From: an uncultured Flavobacteriales bacterium
GTDB taxonomy: Bacteria; Bacteroidota; Bacteroidia; Flavobacteriales_D; Crocinitomicaceae
Direction: 5' to 3'
NCBI GenBank assembly: GCA_905479845.1
Contig: CAJQOB010000170.1
Location: 1 to 14,836 of the forward strand
Length of the DNA stretch: 14,836 nucleotides
Below the pieces are notes generated by a model. It made no database searches. It worked only from the letters and a program-made list of their open reading frames with translations, and had not been told where the DNA came from. A program made the position numbers and the translations under genes. Position 1 is the first letter of the stretch; each line of letters starts with the position of its first letter. Shown here one piece after another: positions 6,281 to 13,113 of the stretch.

Positions 6281-7360
6281 TTAATGAATAAAAAGCAAAA
6301 ATAGTAGCAAAAGGACCCACAATAGACCTAAAAAATGCCAGAATATTCCCGTCATCTGAAGCCGTATGGTGTCGTTTGCGTTAATTTTACCTGAAAATGA
6401 GAAGATTACAGCTCTCAAAAGGAATAATACTGTAAATATCACATGGAGCAAATGGGCCATCGTAATGATGTATAAAAAAGACGAGGCCGTATCATACGAC
6501 TCCATTGCTTTTACTTGAAGGTATGGATCCAATTTTGCTCCTTGATAAATCAACTCTCTGTTTTCATAAGACAACTCTTTACCTTTGTAAAAGACATGAA
6601 AATCTTTCCCCATTTCTCCTCGAACGTAGAAATCTCCACGCCCATCACAAATATTTATTGCTAGGAAACTCAAGCGTTCAGAATCTAAATAGTCAAGTGC
6701 TTCGCCTTTGTGGGTTACTAGTTGACCTCCTTCCAAAGACAGTTCACGATTTTTGAAAAGGACCTTGTACTTCCCATAATCCTTGATATCGAAAGTCATT
6801 TCATCGGAAGGCTTCTCAAACTGTTTCATGAAAGATTGGAGGTCTTTCATTTCTGCATCGTTCATTTTCTTTCCACTAAGGAAGAAGTCATTTCCGTTCA
6901 CTTCAACGTACTTTCCATCTTTCTCAATTTCGAAATAATCACCGTAACGACCATCCGTTACAACAATTCGATTGAAACTGAAATGAACCCCATTGTCTAC
7001 TAGTTGGCTGTATCCTTTAAATTGGAAGTACACGAATGCCAACCCAAGAACAAAGGTAATCCCCATCATGGATTTAAGTCCGCTAGTGTTCCCAGCACGA
7101 GCAAACTTCAAAGCTAGAATGAGTGTTAAACTACTAATTAAGATCAATGTTGTACTGATCCAAAAGGCATTTGGGAATGGAACTTTTAACCAAAACGAAT
7201 CTCCCATACTAACTACGTACGCAGAGATAAGTCCAGCGAAAAACATGACAACACTGAAAATTCCGACATAGACAAGGTTCATTTTCGCCTTACCTACTTG
7301 CTCTTTGTTTCCGTCGTCGCTAAAGTCTGATTTAATTTCTTGAAGTTTTTCTTCTTTCAT
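6281..7360 (-). CDS. Divergent cytochrome c oxidase subunit III paralogue with a ~175-aa insertion, 359 aa
   Basis: Second subunit III-like protein. The N-terminus is soluble and acidic (1-25). Helices are at about 28-51, 66-86, 96-117, 293-322 and 335-358. Helix 4 keeps MAHLLHVIF and helix 5 keeps FWHFLGLLW, matching FHGFHVF and YWHFVDLVW of the neighbour. The helix-3 glutamate motif (AWEW) and the helix-5 aspartate are lost, so it is the more degenerate copy. Residues about 118-292 form a large soluble domain between helices 3 and 4, the same place as in the neighbour. It is built from at least two related strands-and-turn units (198-225 and 253-281), with a weaker third at 150-171. Its stop is 22 bp before the next subunit III. 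Paired subunit III genes are usual in this phylum; a structural role is inferred. Confidence 0.9.
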   Translation of the reverse strand: MKEEKLQEIKSDFSDDGNKEQVGKAKMNLVYVGIFSVVMFFAGLISAYVVSMGDSFWLKVPFPNAFWISTTLILISSLTLILALKFARAGNTSGLKSMMGITFVLGLAFVYFQFKGYSQLVDNGVHFSFNRIVVTDGRYGDYFEIEKDGKYVEVNGNDFFLSGKKMNDAEMKDLQSFMKQFEKPSDEMTFDIKDYGKYKVLFKNRELSLEGGQLVTHKGEALDYLDSERLSFLAINICDGRGDFYVRGEMGKDFHVFYKGKELSYENRELIYQGAKLDPYLQVKAMESYDTASSFLYIITMAHLLHVIFTVLFLLRAVIFSFSGKINANDTIRLQMTGIFWHFLGLLWVLLLLFLLFIH

Positions 7361-7369
7361 AATACTGAA

Positions 7370-8260
7370 TTATGGAATGAATCCCTCGACTTTATCAAAT
7401 ACATAGATGAATTGAATTACGGGGAGATATAAAAATGATGCAAACATGACTCTCCGCGCATCTTTATCGTCGCAAGAGAGGAACAACTTATAAGAGTACC
7501 AGAAAAATGCTGCTCCAAGGAGAGTAGCAAGAACCATGGATGTCCAACCCGTCCAGCCCAATAACCAAGGCATTAAACTGAATGGAATTAATAGCAATGA
7601 ATATACAGCAATTTGAAATGCCGAGTTTTTGGATTTCCCTTGTTTCGAAGGTAGCAGTGAGAACCCACCTGCTTTGTAATCATCGAATGACACCCAAGCA
7701 ATTGCCCAGAAGTGTGGAAACTGCCAAATGAACTGTACGAAAAACAGTATTCCTGGAACAAGTCCAAATTCTTCTTTGAACGCGATAGCTCCTAACATTG
7801 GAGGAATAGCCCCTGGGAACGCACCTATAAAAACCGCCCAAGGTGATTTTCGCTTCATTGGTGTGTATAAAAACACGTAGGAAACAAATGCTCCCAACCC
7901 AAGCAATGCTGATGACAAGTTCAACATGTACAACATTGCTGTACCAACAATCAAACAGAAAATTACAATTGTGTATGCCTCATTCACCGACATGTGACCT
8001 TGTGGAAGTGGTCTTTTCGATGTTCGATTCATTTTTTTATCGAGCTCTCGCTCCCAAATTTGATTCGAACCATTTGAAGCTGCTGTAACGAGGGTTCCTC
8101 CAACGACAAGCAAGAGAATTTCCTTCAGGTCTGAACCTCCCATAAAGAGGTACCCAGAAAGCGCTGAGACCACAACTAATGCGGACAAGCGGAACTTCGT
8201 AAAAACCATGTATGATTTTACCTTGCTCGGAGCTTTCTCAATATGCTGTGTCTTGTCCAT
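7370..8260 (-). CDS. cyoE: Protoheme IX farnesyltransferase (heme O synthase, CtaB/CyoE), 296 aa
   Basis: UbiA-family prenyltransferase that adds a farnesyl group to heme B to make heme O, the precursor of heme A for the oxidase; polytopic inner-membrane protein. The first Asp-rich motif is in NQIWERELDKKMNRTSKRPLP (N66 and D74), with RTSKRPL typical of heme O synthases. The second is SFDDYKAGGFSLLP. About eight to nine hydrophobic helices fit the family, as does the length. I start at ATG 8258-8260. An in-frame ATG at 8288-8290 would add ten residues, but those codons contain the -7 promoter box. It heads the oxidase assembly operon, with 9 bp to the next gene. No coxA or coxB is adjacent. 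Confidence 0.95.
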   Translation of the reverse strand: MDKTQHIEKAPSKVKSYMVFTKFRLSALVVVSALSGYLFMGGSDLKEILLLVVGGTLVTAASNGSNQIWERELDKKMNRTSKRPLPQGHMSVNEAYTIVIFCLIVGTAMLYMLNLSSALLGLGAFVSYVFLYTPMKRKSPWAVFIGAFPGAIPPMLGAIAFKEEFGLVPGILFFVQFIWQFPHFWAIAWVSFDDYKAGGFSLLPSKQGKSKNSAFQIAVYSLLLIPFSLMPWLLGWTGWTSMVLATLLGAAFFWYSYKLFLSCDDKDARRVMFASFLYLPVIQFIYVFDKVEGFIP

Positions 8261-8277
8261 GAAGGTGTTTTGCGCCA

Positions 8278-8285
8278 CAAAAATA
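8278..8285 (-). promoter_or_regulatory. Bacteroidetes -7 box (TATTTTTG) of the oxidase assembly operon
   Basis: The minus strand reads TATTTTTG, a perfect TAnnTTTG match, ending 17 nt before ATG 8260. It probably drives the whole eight-gene run down to 2764, since the gaps between genes are overlaps or at most 27 bp. No clear -33 TTTG is visible at 19-21 bp spacing. Confidence 0.6.
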
Positions 8286-8337
8286 GTCATAATTTGGACG
8301 CTTCGTGTTGGATTCTTGTATTAATTGGATCTGCTTC

Positions 8338-8505
8338 CATCCGCATTTTTTTCTAAGAAAAATTGACTCTTGAATCGAGTTAGACAATAGGGCGGATGTC
8401 GAATTTTGATCTTGTTTCAATTGAAGCAATGAGAGACAAAAGATCATTTGTAGTAAAAACCCTTCTAATTCAGGTAAATACACCTGTTCTTTTAGATGTA
8501 TTTAC
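8338..8505 (+). other. Inverted-repeat-rich, gene-poor stretch (candidate structured RNA or leader)
   Basis: Between the oxidase promoter and the next plus-strand gene there are about 300 bases without a convincing gene. Three folds follow each other. (1) Arms CATCCGC 8338-8344 and GCGGATG 8392-8398 enclose two small hairpins (8348-8362 and 8362-8388). (2) Arms 8408-8418 and 8433-8445 pair with a 2-nt bulge, topped by ATTG-AAG-CAAT. (3) Arms 8474-8482 (GTAAATACA) and 8497-8505 (TGTATTTAC) compete with a smaller hairpin CAGGT/ACCTG at 8471-8486. One pair in fold 2 is U.G on the plus strand but A-C on the minus strand, which favours plus-strand RNA. Chance folding in AT-rich DNA is a real alternative. 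Confidence 0.35.
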
Positions 8506-8529
8506 GTATTGTACTAGCGCTTAATTGTC

Positions 8530-8571
8530 CATAACATTGTTAAACATATTCACTAAACACAAAATGTTATG
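8530..8571 (+). promoter_or_regulatory. 9-bp inverted repeat whose right arm covers the start codon of the 97-aa gene
   Basis: CATAACATT at 8530-8538 and AATGTTATG at 8563-8571 are perfect reverse complements, 24 nt apart. The right arm ends with the ATG (8569-8571) of the following gene, so in mRNA the start codon would be paired. The arm also contains a two-codon frame, ATG TTA TGA, from 8564 that overlaps the true start. It could be an RNA switch on translation or a DNA operator with arm centres about 33 bp apart. Confidence 0.4.
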
Positions 8572-8862
8572 AGCGATTTCACATTAACTGCAACGAACAC
8601 GTCAGATGAAAATCAAGTAGGACCAAACATGAATGGGACTGGAAATTTCCATGTCAACAATGGTAGTAAAACATTAAGCATGTATTATGACCCAAAGGGT
8701 GATGCTCAAGTTTTATACGGAGTCAACAATGGAAGTCCGAGATATGAATTACCAAAACGGACGTGGGTTACATTTTCTAGCAGCGTATACAATGTATACC
8801 TTAGTTTTAGCGCTGGACAGGGAAGTGCAAATGACTTCAAGGTAGCTTGGAATATCAGTTAA
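8569..8862 (+). CDS. Hypothetical small beta-rich protein, 97 aa
   Basis: I do not recognise this family. It has no signal peptide, no membrane helix and no cysteine. The composition (many Asn, Ser, Gly, Thr, alternating hydrophobic residues, aromatic C-terminal WNIS) suggests a compact all-beta fold such as a small beta-sandwich. VNNGS occurs twice, at 29-33 and 52-56, encoded by near-identical DNA (8653 and 8722, 69 bp apart), which hints at a 23-residue internal duplication. The flanks support a real gene: it stands alone on its strand, has inverted repeats upstream, and a terminator hairpin 28 bp after the stop. The ATG at 8569 is the only suitable start. A sugar-binding or membrane-acting role is possible but unsupported. 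Confidence 0.7.
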   Translation: MSDFTLTATNTSDENQVGPNMNGTGNFHVNNGSKTLSMYYDPKGDAQVLYGVNNGSPRYELPKRTWVTFSSSVYNVYLSFSAGQGSANDFKVAWNIS

Positions 8863-8883
8863 TAATGTACCAAAACACCGCAT

Positions 8884-8922
8884 AAAAAAAGGACCATCTC
8901 AACAATTGAAATGGTCCCTTTT
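8884..8922. terminator. Bidirectional intrinsic terminator between the 97-aa gene and queA
   Basis: Arms GGACCAT 8891-8897 and ATGGTCC 8911-8917 pair perfectly. After one mismatch, four more pairs (TCAA/TTGA) close a CAA loop. The hairpin is preceded by seven A (8884-8890), giving a T run on the minus strand for queA. It is followed by CTTTT on the plus strand for the 97-aa gene. It lies 28 bp from each stop, so it should end both convergent transcripts. Confidence 0.88.
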
Positions 8923-8944
8923 AGTATATCTAAGATTCTTTCGA

Positions 8945-9994
8945 TTAGATGATCAACATTGCATCACCGTACGAGTAGAATTTGTATTTCTCTTTAATTG
9001 CTTGTTGGTAAGCATCCATCATCATTTCGTGACCACCAAATGCAGAAATCATCATCAACAACGTCGATAACGGCGTATGGAAGTTCGTTATCAATGCATC
9101 AGCAATGCTGAATTCATATGGAGGGAAGATGAACTTGTTCGTCCAACCTTCGTATGGTTTCAACAATCCGTCTGTTGAAACTGAAGTTTCAATTGCACGC
9201 ATTGAAGTTGTTCCAACTGCAAATACTTTCTTGCGATTTTTCTTTGCCTTGTTCACTGTATCAGCACATTCCTGAGTAATCGCCATTTGCTCAGAATCCA
9301 TTTTGTGCTTCGTAAGGTCTTCTACTTCCACCGGACGGAAAGTTCCTAAACCAATGTGAAGTGTTACTTCAGCAAAATCAACACCTTTCAGCTCCAAACG
9401 TTTCATCAATTGACGTGAGAAGTGCAAACCTGCAGTTGGTGCAGCTACCGCTCCTTCTTCTTTCGCGTAAATAGTTTGGTAACGATCTGAGTCCGTTTTC
9501 TCAACCTCGCGCTTGATGTATTTCGGAAGTGGCGTTTGACCTAATTGGGTGATTTTCTCTTTGAACTCCTCGTAAGGCCCATCAAACAAGAAACGCAATG
9601 TACGCCCTCGTGAAGTTGTATTGTCAATTACCTCAGCAACCAATGATTCATCTTCACCGAAGTACAATTTATTTCCAATTCTGATTTTTCGCGCTGGATC
9701 AACCAACACATCCCATAGTAAGCTATCGCGGTTCAATTCTCTCAAAAGAAACACCTCGATTTTCGCTCCAGTTTTTTCTTTATTACCAAACATTCGAGCT
9801 GGGAACACTTTCGTATTGTTCATGATCATCACATCCTCTTCTTCAACGTAATCGATGAGATCTTTGAAAAGTTTGTGTTCAATTTTCCCAGTGTCACGAT
9901 GAACTACCATTAGACGGGCTTCATCACGGTTATCGCTCGGATATTCTGCAACTAACTCCTCAGGTAATTCGAAGTTAAATTGAGATAATTTCAT
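8945..9994 (-). CDS. queA: S-adenosylmethionine:tRNA ribosyltransferase-isomerase (QueA), 349 aa
   Basis: QueA moves and rearranges the ribosyl part of SAM onto 7-aminomethyl-7-deazaguanine in tRNA, giving epoxyqueuosine in queuosine synthesis (cytoplasm). Family motifs run in order: KLSQFNFELPEELVAEYP at the start, MIMNNTKVFPARM, EGAVAAPTAGLHFS, HIGLGTFRPV, HKMDSEQ, VGTTSMRAIE, and FIFPPYEFSIADALITNFH. Length is normal and the frame intact. I start at the second ATG (9992-9994), because family members begin MKLSxF. The ATG three codons earlier (10003) is equally possible. Promoter box at 10061-10068 and terminator at 8884-8922 suggest it is a single-gene unit. Confidence 0.97.
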   Translation of the reverse strand: MKLSQFNFELPEELVAEYPSDNRDEARLMVVHRDTGKIEHKLFKDLIDYVEEEDVMIMNNTKVFPARMFGNKEKTGAKIEVFLLRELNRDSLLWDVLVDPARKIRIGNKLYFGEDESLVAEVIDNTTSRGRTLRFLFDGPYEEFKEKITQLGQTPLPKYIKREVEKTDSDRYQTIYAKEEGAVAAPTAGLHFSRQLMKRLELKGVDFAEVTLHIGLGTFRPVEVEDLTKHKMDSEQMAITQECADTVNKAKKNRKKVFAVGTTSMRAIETSVSTDGLLKPYEGWTNKFIFPPYEFSIADALITNFHTPLSTLLMMISAFGGHEMMMDAYQQAIKEKYKFYSYGDAMLII

Positions 9995-10060
9995 TTTGTT
10001 CATACGCCGATTGCTTTGGTTTTTATTCCTTGAAAGTCTTACGTTTCAAATCAAGGGTGG

Positions 10061-10068
10061 CAAAGATA
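10061..10068 (-). promoter_or_regulatory. Bacteroidetes -7 box (TATCTTTG) for queA
   Basis: The minus strand reads TATCTTTGCC, a perfect TAnnTTTG box of the form often seen in Flavobacteria. It lies 57-66 nt before the two possible queA starts, leaving a leader of about 50 nt. No -33 TTTG is evident at standard spacing. Confidence 0.55.
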
Positions 10069-10086
10069 AAAAAGTTTCTGTTTTTA

Positions 10087-10123
10087 TGGATCGCTGCGCT
10101 CTAGATTCTTGGATCGCTGCGCT
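10087..10123. repeat. Intergenic direct repeat, two 14-bp copies 23 bp apart
   Basis: TGGATCGCTGCGCT occurs exactly at 10087-10100 and again at 10110-10123, in the gap between the truB stop and the queA promoter. The block 10088-10115 matches another gap at 13066-13094 (after the L,D-transpeptidase gene) with few mismatches and one indel. It therefore looks like a member of a dispersed intergenic repeat family. Confidence 0.6.
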
Positions 10124-10146
10124 TTTCGACTGTCTGATTGTCCAAA

Positions 10147-10866
10147 TTACTCCTCGCGGATGAAATCAATCCACTGATCAACAGTTTTCGCCTCATCGAT
10201 GTGTAGGTCACCTGAGCGTGTCCTACGAAGCTCGATTAACGTTCCGCCAGATTTGAGTCGCTCACCAAAGTCATTTGCAATAGAGCGGATGTAAGTCCCT
10301 TTACTGCAAGTAACCTCAAATTTAATGTTGGGTAGGTCTGAAGTATCGATTTTGAAATCTTCGATTGTTACGGTATTCGACTTCAACTTCACCTCTTTTC
10401 CTGCTCTAGCGAGATCGTAGGCTCGTTTACCATCAATTTGTTTGGCTGAAAATATTGGTGGGACCTGTTGTTGTTCACCAAGAAACGACTGTCGCGCCTT
10501 CTCTAAATCCTCTTCAGTGATATGATCAATTGGAAATTCTTGGTTGAATTCAGTCTCTAAATCGAAGGATGGAGTTGTTTTTCCAAGTAAGATTGTTCCT
10601 GAATAGGTTTTTGTCCCTACCATGATATCGTTGATCTGCTTGGTATGTTTTCCAATGCACAAAACCAACAATCCCGTTGCCAAAGGGTCCAACGTTCCAG
10701 CATGTCCAACTTTGATCTTCTTAACTCCCAATACCTGTTTGAGGTTCCAACGGATCTTGTTGACCACATCAAATGATGTCCAATTCAATGGTTTGTCTAC
10801 CAAGATGGTACTTCCTGCTGCGAAATCTTGGATTTTCTCCGATACCGGTTTTGTTGGTGAACTCAT
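10147..10866 (-). CDS. truB: tRNA pseudouridine(55) synthase (TruB), 239 aa
   Basis: Makes pseudouridine at position 55 in the T-loop of tRNAs (cytoplasm). The catalytic motif is VGHAGTLDPLATGLL with nucleophile D60. Other family motifs are STILVDKPLNWTSFDVV (19-35), TYSGTILLG (87-95), QVPPIFSAKQIDGKRAYDLA (134-153) and CSKGTYIRSIANDFG (187-201). At 239 residues it lacks the C-terminal PUA-like extension of the longer gammaproteobacterial form, as is common in this phylum. It starts 3 bp after the uppP stop, so the two genes are surely co-transcribed. Confidence 0.97.
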   Translation of the reverse strand: MSSPTKPVSEKIQDFAAGSTILVDKPLNWTSFDVVNKIRWNLKQVLGVKKIKVGHAGTLDPLATGLLVLCIGKHTKQINDIMVGTKTYSGTILLGKTTPSFDLETEFNQEFPIDHITEEDLEKARQSFLGEQQQVPPIFSAKQIDGKRAYDLARAGKEVKLKSNTVTIEDFKIDTSDLPNIKFEVTCSKGTYIRSIANDFGERLKSGGTLIELRRTRSGDLHIDEAKTVDQWIDFIREE

Positions 10867-10869
10867 ATC

Positions 10870-11676
10870 TTAGGCAAATATTGACCAACAAATTGTGGCG
10901 ATTCCCGCAATGAAGCAGTAATAGGCAAAGTAACTCAACTTACTTTTTTTTACGAGTTTGATCATCCAAGTACAAGCGATGATTCCAACGATGAACGCTG
11001 TAGCAAACCCTGCCGCGTAAACGCTGCTTGAAATTTCAGACGATGCAAGTTCTTTGGAGAAATCTGAGCTCATTACGTCTTTCGCTACTTTTCCAAGAAT
11101 CAACGGAACGACCATTAAGAAAGAAAAACGTGCTGCTTCCTCTCTATCAATTCCTAAAATCACCGATGTCCCAATTGTTGAGCCTGAACGTGAAATTCCT
11201 GGAAGAATAGCAACCATTTGGGCCATTCCGATTAAGATTGCATCTTTAAATCCGACTGATTTCTCTGTTCGTTTTGCTTTTTCTGCAACGAACAAAATTA
11301 CTCCTGTGACAATTAGCATCATTCCAACCAGTAAGATCTTACCGCTAAAAAACGTTTCAATGAAATCATCGAAGAAGACTCCAACAATTGCGGCTGGGAT
11401 CATGGAGACGATAATCTTTGCTGCAAACAAAAACTCATCATTGATTTTGAATTGAAATAATCCTTTAATGATTCGAACAACCTCTTTCCAGAAAACGGCA
11501 ATGGTGCTCAACGCTGTTGCGAAGTGCAATACAACCGTCATCATCATACTTGATTCACCAGACAGTTCCTGTCCTTGAATCGCTTTCATAATTTCTAGGT
11601 GTCCGCTACTACTAACAGGCAGAAACTCGGTTAATCCTTGAATGATTCCGAGTAAAATCGCATCTAAAAAACTCAT
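10870..11676 (-). CDS. uppP: Undecaprenyl-diphosphate phosphatase (UppP/BacA), 268 aa
   Basis: Integral membrane enzyme that removes a phosphate from undecaprenyl diphosphate, recycling the lipid carrier for peptidoglycan and other surface glycans; loss or inhibition of this step links to bacitracin sensitivity. Both signature regions are present: GLTEFLPVSSSGHL (14-27, with E17 and H26) and LPGISRSGSTI (158-168, with R163). About seven to eight hydrophobic helices and the 268-residue length match the family. It sits between a DUF3098 gene (10 bp upstream) and truB (3 bp downstream), the usual order in Flavobacteria. Confidence 0.97.
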   Translation of the reverse strand: MSFLDAILLGIIQGLTEFLPVSSSGHLEIMKAIQGQELSGESSMMMTVVLHFATALSTIAVFWKEVVRIIKGLFQFKINDEFLFAAKIIVSMIPAAIVGVFFDDFIETFFSGKILLVGMMLIVTGVILFVAEKAKRTEKSVGFKDAILIGMAQMVAILPGISRSGSTIGTSVILGIDREEAARFSFLMVVPLILGKVAKDVMSSDFSKELASSEISSSVYAAGFATAFIVGIIACTWMIKLVKKSKLSYFAYYCFIAGIATICWSIFA

Positions 11677-11686
11677 GTAGGGTTAT

Positions 11687-12067
11687 TTAAACTTCTGTTT
11701 CCGCTTCTGGTTCAGCTTTTGGCTTTTTCATAATTGCATAAGCAACAATGGCAAAACCAACTACGATCAAGAGAGGAGCAAGTGTAATTCTAGTATGACT
11801 AAACAATGCGCTAGCGTCAAATTGATCCAATTCTTCAGCCGCACCACCAATCATTAAAATATAACCAAGGATATTGATCCCAAGTCCAATGAACAACAAT
11901 TTGTAATTCATTTTGCTAAACGACAAAGGAGCCGTTTTTCTGAATTCGTTTAAATCGACAGTTTCTTGTTGAGCTGGAGTGACAACTTTATTTACCGGTT
12001 TTTCGATCATTTCGTTGTCAAGCATTTCTGCTTTCTTTCCTTTTGGACTTGATTTTTTCTTACTCAT
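11687..12067 (-). CDS. DUF3098 two-helix membrane protein, 126 aa
   Basis: Family of unknown function found mainly in Bacteroidota, next to ftsX and uppP. The N-terminal 45 residues are charged and probably disordered (MSKKKSSPKGKKAE). Then PLSFSKMNYKLLFIGL leads into helix 1 (56-74), ending in ILMIGG. A short outside loop ends HTRITLAPLLIVVG into helix 2 (95-113), followed by AIMKKPKAEPEAETEV. The constant neighbourhood of division and lipid-carrier genes suggests a role in the cell envelope, by context only. Gaps to ftsX (9 bp) and uppP (10 bp) show one transcript. Confidence 0.9.
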   Translation of the reverse strand: MSKKKSSPKGKKAEMLDNEMIEKPVNKVVTPAQQETVDLNEFRKTAPLSFSKMNYKLLFIGLGINILGYILMIGGAAEELDQFDASALFSHTRITLAPLLIVVGFAIVAYAIMKKPKAEPEAETEV

Positions 12068-12076
12068 GCACCAAAT

Positions 12077-12967
12077 TTAATACAAATCGTCCAATTTCAT
12101 TCTCAAATATTTGTTAAGTGCTAACCAAGTTGAGATAAATGAGATCACAATTCCAATAATCAGAAGTGATCCAAGGAGGACTCCGAAGTAGAAAATATCC
12201 ATGTTGATGTCTACAGAATCCACCAAATTATTGATGGCATAGAACAAAACGAGAACTAGTGACATCCCAAAAACACCGCTAATAACACCCATCCCGACAG
12301 ATTGCCACAAAAATGGTCGACGAATATATCTAGATGTTGCACCAACGAGTTGCATTGTCTTGATTGAAAAACGTTTTGAATAAAGCGCCAAACGAATGGT
12401 GTTATTGATCATCGCAAATGCAACAATAATTAACAGTAATGCCACCGCTCCAATTAGCCAAACGAACTGTTTGAAGCCCAAATTGACATTTTTCACCATG
12501 GATTCGTCATAGTTCATCTCTTCAATTCGATCTCCATAACCTGCCATGAGTTTTGCTCGAATAGCTTCCAAACCTTCCGAATTTGCATGTTGCTCTTTTG
12601 GTTTGAAACTAATTGTTGGAGGCATTGGGTTTTCATCTCCGAACACGGCTAAAATGGCATCAGCATCTTGACCTGGTTCTTGGAATGTTTCCAAAGCTCG
12701 ATCTGGAGATACGAAGTATACTTCTCGAAATTCGTCCCAAGTTTTCAATTCTTGCTCAACTTGTTTGATATCCGCTTCGTTTAAATCAGCTTCAAAAAAC
12801 AAGTCACAAACGAGACTTTCTTTCGATTGTGTTTGCACACGGTCAAGTCCGAAAACTGAGGCAATTACCAAACCGATAACAAAGAGCACCAAGGAAATCC
12901 CAATGATCGTTGAGATGTAGCTTGTTTTGACTCCTTTTCGGTTATATTTTTCGACGCCTTCGCCCAT
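12077..12967 (-). CDS. ftsX: Cell division protein FtsX, 296 aa
   Basis: Membrane part of the FtsEX complex, which couples ATP hydrolysis by FtsE to activation of peptidoglycan hydrolases at the septum. Topology is classic: short basic cytoplasmic N-terminus, helix 1 (18-40), a periplasmic domain (about 41-165), then three helices at about 167-189, 222-247 and 258-284. Family stretches include INNTIRLALYSKRFSIKTMQLVGAT, split here as INNTIRLALYSKR (187-199) and IKTMQLVGAT (202-211), and the ending KYLRMKLDDLY. Length is normal. ftsE is not adjacent, as usual in this phylum. A TACCTTTA box at 12972-12979 is one base off the -7 consensus and so close to ATG that a leaderless transcript is possible. 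Confidence 0.95.
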   Translation of the reverse strand: MGEGVEKYNRKGVKTSYISTIIGISLVLFVIGLVIASVFGLDRVQTQSKESLVCDLFFEADLNEADIKQVEQELKTWDEFREVYFVSPDRALETFQEPGQDADAILAVFGDENPMPPTISFKPKEQHANSEGLEAIRAKLMAGYGDRIEEMNYDESMVKNVNLGFKQFVWLIGAVALLLIIVAFAMINNTIRLALYSKRFSIKTMQLVGATSRYIRRPFLWQSVGMGVISGVFGMSLVLVLFYAINNLVDSVDINMDIFYFGVLLGSLLIIGIVISFISTWLALNKYLRMKLDDLY

Positions 12968-13065
12968 AAGGTAAAGGTAGGGAAAGTTTAGTTTGAGGAA
13001 GTTGAAGGAGAGCGTGAGTTATGAATGTGGGATTGTGAATAGGTTGATTGGACTCGCTCACTGTT

Positions 13066-13094
13066 CGATCACTTCGCTTTTAGATTATTGGATC
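13066..13094. repeat. Second copy of the intergenic GATC...CGCT...TTGGATC repeat
   Basis: The block runs CGATCACTTCGCTTTTAGAT (13066-13085) and continues to TTGGATC at 13088-13094. It parallels 10088-10115, GGATCGCTGCGCTCTAGATT and onward, with about five mismatches and one indel over 29 bases. Both copies lie just past the stop of a minus-strand gene. The surrounding gap 12968-13113 holds similar degenerate units (GATTGGACTCGCTCACTG) and no gene. Confidence 0.5.
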
Positions 13095-13113
13095 TGAGGG
13101 AGAGGCACTGGAA

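Noticed and set aside
8238..8483. 81-codon minus-strand open frame overlapping the start of heme O synthase
   Set aside because: It spans the operon promoter and the inverted repeats, overlaps ctaB out of frame, and shows no protein-like pattern.
8569..8862. Aegerolysin or fungal-lectin-like identity for the 97-aa protein
   Set aside because: Only a general beta-rich look is shared; length and motifs do not match those families.
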